Shown here one piece after another: positions 21,674-35,400 of a stretch of 64,000 bases of DNA (within the stretch, counting starts at the first letter, position 1; every line of letters begins with the position of its first letter). Under the pieces are notes generated by a model. It saw only the letters and a program-made list of their open reading frames with translations. It ran no database searches and was not told the DNA's origin. A program made the position numbers and the translations under genes. The DNA comes from Hypomesus transpacificus (Eukaryota > Chordata > Actinopteri > Osmeriformes > Osmeridae), in assembly GCF_021917145.1 (NCBI RefSeq), contig NC_061073.1, positions 14,707,205 to 14,771,204 of the forward strand, read 5' to 3'.

Positions 21674-24600
21674 CTACAGATACAGGAGAAGGGACACAAT
21701 CTGGAAAGGAAGAAAGGTCAAAGTAATTCCAGACGCTATGATAGGTGCAGGATGGTCAGGATCAGGTCGCTCCAGAAGATCACAGCTGGGGATAAACAGA
21801 TAGAGAGACAGAGAGAGAGAGGAGTGTTACAGCGCTACAACGTTGCCTGGTTTTGCTGATCCAGTTTCTGGGTTTTCCAATAATATCAGAATGCCAACTG
21901 AGGATAGACTGGGGGGGAAATAGAAACAAATTCTGGAATACTCACTACCAGGCCTCTTTGACAGGAAGTGAGGTGGACAGACAGATGGTCACACTGCTCC
22001 CATGTGACTCGTACATGCGTATCAGAAGTGCATCCTTCCTGTCCTCAGCCTGTGGGAGGACAGTGTCAAGTCTGGTCAGGGCTGACTGAGTGAGGGTAAT
22101 TATTGTATTGCTGGTGTGGTAGAGCACCTGTTACCTGTTTTATGGTCTCCAGGATGACTGCTGTGGAGTCGACAGAGAAGGCACTGACAGGGGCCAGGTC
22201 AGAGGAGCCGAGGCTCAGTCGCAGAGGGAAGTTGAGGTTGTAAGCATGCTGAATGACAGATGCGTCCTGGAAAGAGCCTGCAGGAAAGCCCAGTACACTC
22301 TTATTTGGAAACTTGCATACATTTTCTTCAGTGAACTGTAAATAAGTGAAACGTGAAACTCACCAGTGTGTGGCATAATTGCGTAGGTAAACTGATGAGT
22401 CCCCATGTCAGCATTGGCATCTGGAGCCTTGGGGGCCCGGAGCCTGAGGTGGAATCATCGCCGTTCGTTAAAGTAAATATGCTAATGGTTTCTGCTGAAC
22501 ATTACCAATTTTAAATTCAGTCAAACAAATGTGGCTCACAGGGATAGTGTCAAGACGTTTAGGTGAACAGAGTAGCCGTATTTGCAGTCATTCAGCAGAG
22601 CCACACCAAAGCCATGCTCTGATAGGTCTGCCCATTTGTGGCCCCAAACCTGATAAGTAGAACAAATGTAACAAAACGATGTTACGGATATTTCACATTT
22701 TGGCAAATAGACGTGTGTAAGTCGGCAGCTATTCAGTTCCTCCCAAGTGGTGTACCTCAAAACGGGCCCAGTCCCAGGAGGTGTTTCTGTGTGTCGGTCT
22801 CTGCAGATGGCCAAACTGGATCTCATAGCTGGCATTAGGGCTCCGAACTCGTACTGGGAACTCCACTTTAAGGAACTTGTGAGACTCTCTCCACTCCACC
22901 TGCCACAAACAACACCAGACCAGAATCTGATATCAATTCTTTCCTGCCAACTACAACTACTAAACATTGTAAATCTGATTATTGCTAAAGAAAGTCATTC
23001 TGTTATAAGAAAATGTAGTCTTTTTCTTGGTGTTGTACCTGTGTGTTGAACTTAATGTAGGGACACATGGCATCTACGATGATTTCCTGGGTGACAGTAC
23101 TCTTGTCACTGATCCTGAGGGTGAAACTGACGCTGCCACGCAATCCACCTGAAGATCCCACTTGGATCGGCCCAACCACCTCCATCACTGGTTTCCTATG
23201 GGAAAAAGAGCACCACTGAGCATCCACACAAAAAGACCTATGACAATGACATGCTAATGCTGAAATGCTACTGCTTCTCTCACCTCGTCTGAAGATGGTA
23301 GTCCATAACATCCCAGGCATCCCAGTACAGGGGGACGTCGTCAAACAACACAAACTGGTTTCCAAGGCAGCCGTCTGATATGGCCTCTCTTAACAATATA
23401 CAGACAGGGACAGATGATCAAGAGATGGGATCTATGCACAGTATTGTAGAATGTCATTTCATTGGGATTGTCTCACCTGTTTGCCTTCAGCATGTACAAT
23501 GAAGCCAGAGTGCCATCCTTATTTACAACCGCGCGCAAAATCCCATTCTCCATTACGATTGTACCATCGTCCTATCATGCAAAACAAGACACTCATCCAC
23601 TTAAAATGTTACATCAGCTGATGACATTTTGCTTACTCAAAACAAATATCCTCCATAATACCTGTTTAGTGACGGTGACAAGAGTTTCAGGTTGCAAAGA
23701 CTCTTTGGCAGTGGCCACACCCACACTGGGAACTCTCACCAGGGCTGTAAGAACACATAAAACATGGAAATCAGGCAAGTTAAGAGTTTCTAAATAGATA
23801 GGGCTCGCTGATATGCATAACACCATAGATATATACCAAATGAGAAAAACACAGTTTGAATGTGATTGTGTCTACTCGAGGACATGTGTGTCTACCTAAG
23901 CCTGGGTGAGTAGCACCCTCTAGCAACTGGATGACCTCATTGCGCTCCCAGGGAAGGGAGTTAAACACAGCAGTGCAATCTCTCATCTTTTCTTTGGACA
24001 CCAGCACACTGCAGGCCTCACGCAGCAAGGTGGCCCCCTTGTTTCGGATATCTGAAACACCCAACAGGTCATCAGTCTTTTACCTAAACAGCGATTAAAC
24101 GTGGACAACGCGATTGGTCAGGCATGCCTTTTTCTTACCTTGATAGTATCTCATTGCATCCTCTACCACCATCTCGATACAGCTGCCTGGAATCACATCG
24201 TGGAACTGGTTGAGAAGCAGCAGCCTGTGAGTAGAACACAGAAAGCATGTCAACTTGCGAGCACCTGCTGCTACTATGCGTACTGTGCCTAGTCAGTGAG
24301 CTAGCATGTCCTTACCTCCAGAGCTCCTGGAGCTGTTTGGAAGGGTACTGGAAGGTCTTATCCATGCAGAGGGACAAGCTGCTGGCTACCTCTATATCAT
24401 GGAGCAGTGTCTCGCACTGGCGGTTTCCTAGCTTGATCTGTGAAAACACAAACTAAATGTAAACTTTACGTATTTATGTCTATCTAGTAAAGGGCTATTG
24501 CCTCTATTTAATCAGACCCAAGCTACATGGAGGTGTTAAGCAGACTTTTGTAAATCACCTGTGCCTGTGTGGTGTAGGTACCGTTGTGGAGCTCCAGGAA

Positions 24601-27590
24601 GAGCTCTCCAGTCCAGGTGCACAGAAGTGCGGAGTCAGCTTGAAGCTGGGAGAACAGCCTGTCGGGACTGGACATCTGGACCCTGAGATACAGTAACAGA
24701 GGCAGGAAGCTGTGGTTTGGACTAAGGTATGACGTATTGAAACCACACGGTGATGATGGTCACAGTGAGTGGTTCCCAATTCCTGTATTTGGTCGACACC
24801 GTACTCCTACTTTGTTATATTTCTAGATGTCTAGACAACAGCAAACACAATGCTAATTTTATGGGTGGTTGATGACTCAAATTGACTAAGGGGTGGAAGA
24901 GGAACTGACTTTGGAAGTCCGTCTGTGTCCTGAACCCGCTGCAGTCTGTCCAACATCAGCTGGGTGGGCCCACCACCCCCATCCCCGAACCCAAAGAGGG
25001 CTGCGCTGTGATTGGCTCGGCCTTTGTCTTTGTTGTTCTTCACAGTGTTCACCAGCTGTAATAGTAAGAGTAGAGACTTAGTACATGAACGTCAGCACAA
25101 GAGCTGGGGTGGTTCACAAAGATAAATATTGAATAACTCACATCCTCAACCTTGCCTTTCATCTCGTAGGAATTTCCTGGTGGGAAGTGGGTAAGGACTT
25201 GGGAACCATCTAAGCCCTCCCAGAAAAATGTGTTGTGCTGATAGAAAAGAGAAAAGAATCCCATGAATATTTACGCCTCAAAAATGTGGTAAAGATTCTG
25301 ACCTTATAAAGTTGGGTGTTTCCTTTCAATTGTATATGGCACGTAAGCCCTTGGTCGTTGTTTTTTATCTTGGCAGAAGGGGGCACTCACAGGGAAATCG
25401 TTCACAAGGTTCCAGCTGAGCTTCTGTGTAAGGAAGCATGTGATGCCACTGCCCTGCATTATCTGAGGGAGTTGTGCTGAGTAGCCAAATGTGTCTGGTA
25501 ACCAGAACTGCAGAGAGGAAGACACACACACACACACACACATCCATATCCATATCTATCCTTTAGCAAAGAGTAGTAAAATGTTGAGTATGCCGATGCC
25601 TTACTTCTTTGCAGTAATTTCCAAACTCTTGCTGAAAGAAGCGTTGTCCCTCCAGGAACTGTCTGACCATTGACTCACCTGATGGTAGATTCCCATCCTG
25701 GTCATAGACAGACATTCAGCTGTTACATATAATGTTATCTGACCCCAAGGGTTAAATATGGCAATTGCAGTGGGATCGATGCTTTTTGAATCAACATGTC
25801 ACACCCACCATTTCCACCCATGTACCTCCTACTGGGATGAACTGTCCTCTTTGGACATAGTGCTGAATCTGGGAGTACAGGCCTGGATACCAACTCTTCA
25901 CCCACTGAAACTGCTGAGCCTGACCAAAAATGTATCGTGTATAAACCTTGTGCATGGCCTGCATTGATTTACTGCTGTGATGCCACAATGGCCTTTAATG
26001 GATGCATTAAGTAATCTAAGATCAAAGAAAGATTTCAGAACTTGTTACCATGGACAAACTGGTGGACCAATGAAGGCCAGATGAACAATGTGATTGGGTA
26101 CCTGAGAACAGGTGAACACAAACTCTGGGTTTTTCTCCATGAGGCGGATCACCGTCACCCAGCTGCGCGCGCACTTACGGATGGTCTCCTCGTAGGGCCA
26201 TAACCAGGCTGGAAGGACGACAAGCAAGGGGCATTGATTATTTTAAGTTAACACATGTAGTAAAACTGTGGATTTAGAAAAGAGGATATTGGAGATTGAG
26301 ACCTGAATCTATATGGCAGTGACCCATGGCATGAACGGTGTGCTGGCTTTGTCCATTCCGCTGAGTGAAGAACTTTTGGGCCAGATTGTGGGTTTTGGGA
26401 AAAGTGCTAGGATTGGTTGGCTCACAGAGGTTCACCATCTCATTGGCTATGAACAATGCCTGGTAGCCCCTTTGATCTCCTTCTCCAAGTAGCTGAGAGG
26501 ACAATGGGAGACTGTCAAGATCAAATACAACGATCATACTGACAATAACATTTGTGCCTCAAATATTACCTTCACAATGTCAACCAGCATCTCAAAGTCA
26601 GTCAGCAGCTCCCTCACGTTGCTGTTGAACACCACGAGCTCTGCTTTCTGAACAGAATACTTCCTGTCAGGGTCTGGGGCTGCAATCATAGATCCATTCC
26701 CAGCTCCAAAGAGTCCATTACAGGCCATCTCTACATACAGGGTGACACTGGTGCACAGAAAGCAGTGAAACGACATGAAAAACAGAAACAACGAGAAGCA
26801 ATTGAACAGGTAACATTGGCTATGCCCTAACTCTCAGTCACCTATGAGGCTCCTCATCCTTCAGACACTCAGTCAGGATGTAGCTGGTCTTCTCACCCTC
26901 TTTTGTCAATCCCTGTAAATACATTTAATTGTTATTCTGCTATACCTTGTACAGCAACCGTTTAAAATAATGGTGTTTTAATACGCTTACCTGCAATGGC
27001 TGCCCATCTCTCCACACCATTGCCTCTCCGTCACTCTCCCAAAGGAGGTGGACCTCTTTCCCTTTCCAGGCATCAGGGATTCTCAGGGACAATTCAAACC
27101 AGCAAGTCCACCATCTAAATAGGCAGAGATTTAGATTAGAAAGAGTTGTTGCATCACCACCTAGAAGTAGAAACAGTGTGTTTATTAGATGCCAACTGGT
27201 AATACACTGCATTTGCTACTTACGTAGGTCCAAAGGTATCGCCAACTTTATATGGCATAAAGTCCTTCTTGACAGCTTCCAAGAATGGAATTCGTTTGAG
27301 TGACAGGAAGGACGAAAGTGATTCCAGTGGACAAGTGTTTCCATATAGTCTGTGAATACAGAATACAGCTTGGTTCCGGTTCTTCGTAACCGGACATTAA
27401 ATCCAAATATAATGCAATTATGCTGTCAAAGAGGAGAACATGTCTCTCGCACACACAATAAACCTGAATGCGTTGTTGCGATAGCATACCTTCCCCTGAG
27501 ATTGCAGTCTGTGAAATAAATATCGGATATAAATTTCTCCGCCCGTTCCAAAAGGGTCCGGCGGTTCTTTAAAACTGGTTGGTGATGCAT
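21674..27590 (-). CDS. man2c1: Alpha-mannosidase class 2C member 1 (cytosolic)
   Basis: Twenty-six exons encode 1025 residues (human 1040): 27590-27490, 27349-27224, 27114-26991, 26912-26842, 26747-26570, 26492-26303, 26208-26102, 25919-25809, 25697-25605, 25507-25391, 25237-25142, 25055-24910, 24682-24559, 24437-24316, 24224-24139, 24051-23896, 23744-23662, 23571-23477, 23388-23284, 23195-23039, 22899-22756, 22649-22540, 22443-22364, 22277-22135, 22049-21949, 21785-21674. This GH38 enzyme trims free oligosaccharides released by ERAD in the cytosol; there is no signal peptide. The metal-binding motif GHCHIDSAWLWP (about 255-266) spans exons 6 and 7. The expected nucleophile Asp337 is in WVEMDGN across exons 8 and 9. 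The RANHSA and [10 protein letters not shown] motifs (exon 12) and [10 protein letters not shown] (exon 15) are conserved. No stop or frame break is seen. The first of two overlapping ATGs (27595) is out of frame, so the second is used. Confidence 0.96.
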
Positions 27591-29498
27591 TGCATTAGTG
27601 GTTGACTATTATAACTTGTTCTGCCTTAATCAATGACAGCAACTTCGAGTTTGCAGAGAACCATTTGGACCGGGAAATGCAATGGAATTTGGTAACTTCT
27701 ATATCCAATGTCTACCGAGGACGGCAAGATTTGTTGTCCCAAAACATTTAATAAAAACTTTGATTTGTCTTTTCCCCAAAAAATATTCTCCATAAACTGG
27801 ACGTAATTATTCTATAGTGACTAAGCTACTATTATCTTTCAGTTATTCGAGCGTATGTACTGCTAGCCAATTGGATGTAGAAGACAAGATGTAGTCGTAC
27901 TTACAAAGACTAATCGCTAGATGTCGATGTTGTAGATCTACTAGGAAGGCAGCAACGTTGTCATCCAAGTATGTTTAATTCTATGAACATTTTGGTACTT
28001 AAATTGAATAGAAAGACCTAAGATATGCAGTATGAGATTGAAACCATTTATTAAATACATAACATTCACAAATATGTGCCACAAAACATCAAAAGTACGA
28101 ATTATTTGCAAACACTTGTACACAAACGCCAAAACACCAACCACAATTAGAAGAAATCCTGAAATACATTATCCCCTACGATTCCACCTTATTCTGCCAG
28201 GTACTAGGTCGTCAACAACATGACATTCTTTTTACATTCCATGGGTTTAATGTTTGGAGGTGAAAATCAGTGTGACACTACAAGCAGCAGAGGAATGGTA
28301 AAGGGAATCCTTTAAATTAGACGGTGTGATGGAACATGAAATGCCACGACTACGACCTAAGTAGGGCAAACTCTCCCTCTGCACTGTATGTGCCTCAGTT
28401 TGCCCTCTTACAATAATCAACAGAAAGAGCATGATTATTTACAGCAATCAACACCGTTTCTGTGTTGATCATACATCCCCAGTATTCCCCCATGTAATAC
28501 ATATCATTCCAAGTATAGTTCCCATTCCAGGCAAGTTCATTTCTAGGTTAAAATCCTCCGCATTTATTACTAGCTTACTCTTGTCAAGTTTTGGTTTGTC
28601 AAAGTACATTGATAACTTTCAAGAAACGTTTGTGATCCAAATGATTGCAGTTTTATGTACGTACACACCACTATGCATTTAAAAAGGTAAACCCTGTGAA
28701 GTCATTGTCATAGTAGGGCTTACATGGTGCTGTGGTAGACTAGGTTCTGTCTACAGAGAATGTCAGAAGTGGCGAGGAGTTAGTCTCATGATCAGAGTGG
28801 CAGAGAGGGTTCAGAGGTCATCCCACATACACCCTGCGGGAACAAAGCCCTTTTCTCAGCATTATTCACAGGGAAGGGACTGTTGTGTGACTGGAGCTGG
28901 GTACCGTTTTATTATGAAATCCATAGAGCAGCCTTAAGTACAGGGTGGATAAAGCTGTGGTACAGCCCTTCCTTCTCAGGCCACCCTACCATCAGTGGGA
29001 GTCTGTCTCCATGTGTCCCCCTATTGTTTGGACTGTGGTTATGCTTTTTCCACTACGTCTGGACAGCCAAAGGGAACAGATGTCATGGTTAAACTTGACC
29101 TGAGTGTTTTGGTCGTAGCTTCAGCCTCCTAGGTCAGCCTGGGTACTTCACTAGTGAACTGTGATTTGAGAATTGATGGGGTGAGCTGATAAAATGGGAC
29201 GGCTGTATCCCCTTTGCCTAAATCACTGTATTAAAATGCCCGTACCGTCTGACGTGAAGGATTGATGGATGAGATGAAAACAAAAAGAACTGACCTACCA
29301 GTGTGATAGCTGCATAAAATCCATCTGGTTTAAGTGTACGTCATGCAAATACGAGGGTCTGAACTGACCCACACGATAGACTCAGGATCACAAATATGAC
29401 TGAACTACGACAGTACTTTGAGAGTGTTGAATGTTCCAGTTTCCTTTTACGGGGTTCTCTCCACGACAGGTATCTCTAGATGCAGCATGCAGGGTGAG
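27591..29498. other. man2c1 promoter and ca12 3' UTR
   Basis: The first few hundred bases hold the man2c1 promoter. The rest is probably ca12 3' UTR on the minus strand, with several possible minus AATAAA signals (TTTATT on plus near 28047, 28562 and 28904). No coding exon or known repeat is recognised. Confidence 0.45.
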
Positions 29499-32400
29499 CT
29501 AAACTCTCGATCCATACCCTGGCTCTTCCCTCTCTCCGAGGTTATAGCCAACAGCGTTACTCTTTTCTGGCGCTGCTCCAGATCTGAGGACGAAATACAA
29601 AATGATGAATGCAGACAGAATCTACCAAGGTTTGTCAGTAAATAGAATTGCGTCCGAGTCCATCTCCATCCTCTCAGTGAATGGTCAAATAATCCCGACT
29701 GCAGAAGAAGATGGGACCACCTGTGTGCGGAGCTATAGCCATCCCATCTGTAAGGCAGCATCCCAACGTCTCTCCTCTCCTGAAAGAGCCTCTGCATAAT
29801 TATCGCAGAACAGGTACCACGTACTGCTACACCAGGTGTGCTGTGCTAAAGCTCTTATTGAAATTAAGATTTGGTTGCCTGTATAAGTGCCAAAAGTGTT
29901 GCCTTAATTGTTCCTGTGCATTAACTATCTTGTTCCCCATTGCCATACCAATACCAGGAAGAACACTGTGTCAAAGGGTACAATTATTGTTAATGAGAAC
30001 TACAATAATACAACACGTCTCAAGGCTGTGGTCTCTTCTGGCACTCTAGTTTCACATCACAATAGAGCAATTTACAATTACAGTGGCACAAGCAAGCACT
30101 TTGCCCCAGACAATTAAGAGTACCATCTTTTTAAACTTATGTTTTAAATGTGTCTGGCCACCACACGTTTGTGGTTAACTTAACTGCCAACATGTCTAAT
30201 TTTGAATCTTAAATTGTCAGCTGAAATCATGCCATTGTCAGCTTTACATAACCCTCTACATGAATCAGCTCTGAAGTGCCGGGAGAGGACCACTGGTTCT
30301 TGTCCAAAAATATTAAGGCAGTCTATTTCATTAGAGGACACATGGCATTTGAGAACAAGTCTCTGCTCTGACTTTCTCTGTACTGCCCTTCTGTCTTAAA
30401 ATGTATTGGACAGCAGCATTAGAAGCCAAATGGGGGGGGATGAAAACTACTCTAATAGTTCATACATCTGTCTGACTTCAATGACGTGCAGGTTAAGTAT
30501 ATAAAATGTCCAGAACATACCAAGGAAAGTGCAGCGCTGACTTTTGGAAATTAGACATAATATTGATTATATATATATATATATATATATAATATTGATT
30601 ATATAATAACCAATCATCATATTTACCTTTTTCGCCGTAATAGACAGCAAAGGAGGGTGGTCATTATCAGTAGTCCAAGCATTATAGCCACAACTATGGA
30701 AACCAGTATACCTGCAGGTATGAATGCATTGAGAACCTCAAAATACCATTCTGTGTTCTGAGTGAGTTTGTGTCTCCATGTAATTGGGCAGTATACAGTA
30801 TTCCCACTTTAATTTGTACTGTATTGGCACTGTATTTAATTGTTAGAAATGCTGCAAGCCCCAGAAAAATTTAAGTGCATGTTTACAGTACACATTTTGA
30901 TACAAAAGGACAAGAATGAAAAGTATTAGTAGCATGACTAACGGATGAGTGTTTATAATGTATATAACAGTATATAGTCTTTACATAACTCTAATGGTGA
31001 CACATCCAGAAAGACGTAGTTCTTTTACACGTCATTCATTAGTCAGCAACTAATTCATGACGAAAGAGAACCAACATGCTGGTATGAATAAAAATGTCAT
31101 GGTGGATTCATTTAAGATGAGCAGAAGTGTGCATGCATGGGAAGACATCAATCATAGCCACCAGAGTAGAAAACACCTATACACACAAGTAACATACCGA
31201 CGCTCATCCAGGACAGCATGTCTGGAGAAAAGGAGCAAAATTCAGAGAGGAATGTTAAGGGGAAACAGAAAGAAATATCAGACTCAAGAGTAAAAATCCA
31301 GTAAATCTGAGTCATCATGAGCATTCATAAGCAACCAAGAGTATAGGAATGATGTGCACATAATGAAAAGTACACAAACCAACAACTATGACTTGTTCTA
31401 TTTCCATACCGTTCATTACACAGTTGAATGGGTTAAGGGCCACAGAGAAAGCCCTTGGTGTTGTGTTAGGATGTAAAACTGTCTGTTCAGAGTATTTGTT
31501 AAATATATTACTTTATTTAGCAGACAACCATTTCAACCCACATCACAAGCAGCTATAGCCAGTATTATGAAACGCAGTTTAAATACAAATTTTCTTTCTT
31601 TGTTGTGCAATACACTAACCACATCAATGTACAATTACTGCAACATATGACTACTTTTCCAAATAAAATTCTAGAATTCTAAAAGACAAGTATGTCACTT
31701 GTCTTTGTATGCATTCCATTTATATGTAGCTTTGTTCATTTAGCTTCCCACGCAAATCACTGTAGCATATCATTCCTTAAACAGGTCTCCCCTTGTCATT
31801 GAAATTGCAGTCCACACTGTATATGAATGCACTGGTAATGGCAATTGTTCCACAAAAACAAAATACCCATTATTCATCATTAAGGAAAATAAATGTGGTT
31901 ATATATTATTCATATTGCCAACCGTGAATAACCAATGGATTCGGACAGTTTGCCATTCGAACAACTTGAGTTGTAGAAAAGCAGAATAATAGTGACAATT
32001 TGACAGTCAGAGGAAATGTCCAGTCGGTACGAGATGCAGACCTCTCTTCATCGTTTAAGCAGAGAGTACAAAAGTACAAAACACCCAAATTAGGTGTATG
32101 CTGTAAATGCACAGAACGTTTAGAGAATGTCTGGCTACAATGTAACTTTGGTTTAGAATATATATTGAATTGTGGGAAGTTCTAGTCCTCCCACTCCATT
32201 GGCTGGATCCATAGATATGGTTGGACTGGGCTGTGGGGTCTTTCAGGCACAGTAGCAACAGACAGGCTTGAATACTTTGTGAGGGCCAAGCTTGGCTTTT
32301 GCTCCGCTGCACTCTTCCTCTGCCCCACATAGGCCTTGGTCAGAGAGCGATCGAGCTCAAAGGCCTCGTCTGTGGGCCTACCACTGAGGATAAGCCTGAT

Positions 32401-35400
32401 GGTGGGGAGGGCCAGGTCAGACCGGCCGTGCAGGTAACTCCTGAAGTTCAGCTGTGGAAACATCACCTCTCTCAGAGCCTGGACCAGATGGGCCTCAGTG
32501 TGAGTTCTCCTCAGCTGATGGAAGACCTTCTGCTCCAGAGAAACGTAACACATCGCGTCCTCATTCAGCCCAGCCCCATAGCGCCCGGCCTGGGTGTACT
32601 TCCAAGGTGAGGAGCTGAACACGGTGTCTCCATTCACCTTAAATTTCAGCCCTTGTTCCTCAAAGCCGGTTTGGTCCCGGCTGGGCTTGTGGTTCTTCCA
32701 TGCGTTTCCAGCCTGGGGCTTTTGTCTGAGTTTGGGCAGCAGTTGCTGCAGCCCATCATCAGCCAGATCTGCAAGGTCACCAAGCTGTAGCTGCTGGATG
32801 GTTTGCCTCCTCAAGATGGGAGATGTGACAGTGATCATACCATACAGTCCTCGGCCTGCATCAGATACAGGATCAGGCTGTTAGACATCTGTACCCAGAA
32901 GGCTTCCCGTGTATCTTGTTTGGTTTTGACAAACAACATGCAGTTATACCGCCTCCGCTGGTACAGTGACTGCAGAATGCCGACTCCTGCAAAGTCTTTA
33001 TCATGCAAGCTGAGAAGGAGAAGATGCCAAAGTGCCATGCTGAAGAGATCAGACATTAGGAAAGCGTACTTGTGCAAGAGAATTTCTTGAAATGAAGGAG
33101 ACGTGCAGATTCCTGTCATTCCACTGCGTATGGTTTTTTAGTCCATAATGTAGGGTTAACCACCGCTGACTAAAACAAGGTCTTTGAAGACAGATTTATG
33201 TGCTGAGGAGCATCCCAATTAAAGTAATGTATAGCGTGTTGTGGAGAAGGGCTGTTCTTCAATTTTCATTTGTCAATCAATTTTACAAGGAAGTCAAGAA
33301 TGTCGAAATAGCTGCATTGATGTATTCAAGCGGAAATCAAAAGGTGGGGAATCTGAAGACGCAAATGCAAGCTCGATGGCCTTTCATAACAAAGAGGCCA
33401 CAAATGTCACGTCTGCCCCATTGAACCCAGACGGTACTCTTGCCATTTTTGGATTGTTGCAGCATAAGCTTTGCCATTCAATAAAAAAGCATATCTTTAG
33501 CTTCTGTCATAATACCAAAGCATAGCCAGGAAGACCATACTTACCCTCCTTAAAAGATACCAGGACTACTCTGTTGTTGGACAACTGTGGTTTCCGGTAA
33601 TTTCCATGGAGAGGCACAGGGTTTGAATCTTGGGAACCAGAGGCGTAGATTGCTGTTGCTAAGGCTTGGAACTAAGCAGACAACAAAACAGGACATGACA
33701 TACATTTTCCACCATTTTAGAGCAATTGAAGTGTACATTAAATTGTTGGTGCTTTGATTGGCCCAGATTTCATTTCACATTAAAAGAACATGAAACTTAG
33801 ATGCTACAAATCCCAACAGTCATACTCTAGAGAAAAAATATGTGATCTTTCATCAACTGTTTCAGCACCTGTTTGACAGATAAGGAGACGGGAGACCTAA
33901 AGACCGTCCAGAGCACACTGGGGTAGCATGGAGGCGTGGTCAAGGAGCCATCATAGCGGTAATATTCATCCAGACGCGCAGGCAGCAAACTCCGGATGTT
34001 AAACCCTGCCACCTGCACCCTCTGGTCTAAGTCAAATACAAACAGCAGTTCCCATCAATAGGGCTATACTTCTTTTAAAATCAAGAGTGTAAACATTTCT
34101 ATGAACCATTCCAGCCTGGTAGATCCGCCTGATCTGCCAAGCTAATGTTCTGTATCAGTTTGAATTGAATAAAAACAAAAAAAAAATCAGCACTCAGGGT
34201 ACTCGTTTCAACCGCCATTATTTCTATTTGAATTGAGATAACCATCAATGTAAAACTCACCTTTGTATTTAATCCCATTGATGTACTTAAGGAGCTGGTC
34301 AAATGCTGGGTTGAACTCCCCAATCTGTATCAGAGAGAGGTTGACTTTATATACACAATCTGTTTATGAGATTGGTCCTTCTGATCCAGTCCTTCTCTAC
34401 AGGCTCTCACCTCTATCAGAACCCCCAGCACAGCCAGTCCATCAGATTTGTCAACTGCCATGGAGATGTTGGCATACTTGTCTGAGTTGAAATGCACAAC
34501 ATGCATCTGAGAAAGAAGAGATATACAGGGAGTTATCCACCATGTTCTCACACAGAAAATGACAGGAAAGATAGATGGGCGTAACATCTCGGTGTTAATA
34601 AAGCATTTTAAAAGTTGTGGTTCTCTTTCATTCGGTTAGCGCTACACTCGTCCACGGCACCTGTGGAGTAATCTTTTTGCTTGGTGTTTCAGCTTTGTGT
34701 CCCACATAAGCAGGCAGGAATTGATGCAAACATTCATGTAATGTTAGTGTATTTCCAGAAGATGTCTTGGGAGAAAAGGGGCAAGGCTTTACTACTTCTG
34801 GGAAATGTTCAACATGGCATCATGCAGGACTGCAACGACAACATGTCATCAAAGAGTAAGTAGGTTTCTTGTGGTTCGGTTGCCTGGAGGCAGTTGAAAA
34901 GAGGCTCTCTTGCTACGTGTCCTGTGTCAGGTCATGGAAGTCATGTGTTTGAATTGAAGGGTATGGTCTTTTAAAAGGACACATGATTTAACTTGGCCAT
35001 TTTAACTATATTACCAGCCTTATTCCGTTACATAGTACACACACCCAGGCCTGAATTCAAGTGTTCCTCTTTAGAAAATAGAGAGAAATTATACCTGTAA
35101 ATACCTATAATTTCTGTATAATCGTCTGAGGTATTTTTTATGTTACTGACACTTTATGCCAAGAAACCGTTTACTGGGCTATGGATGTGACAACGTTGCC
35201 ACATAGAAGAGGCAGTCAGAAATTCAAACATATAATAGTCTAGCATTCTGGTTAATCCCCTACAGCATTGGAGTACAATTATATTTTAGCAGGTTTGGCA
35301 CTAACCATGTGATAAAAAAGCAAATTCAGGTGTAAAGATGTGGAAGAACACCTTTTACTTTGCAGTGGCTGGCCAGGCTATGCTCTGGCCTTCTAAAGCA

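Noticed and set aside
23003-24064. Several 70-120-codon minus frames read as separate small genes
   Set aside because: Each corresponds to one man2c1 exon with intron read-through at its ends.
25491-25673. Open frame rich in His-Thr across a CA repeat
   Set aside because: Translation of a (CA)n microsatellite next to man2c1 exon 10.
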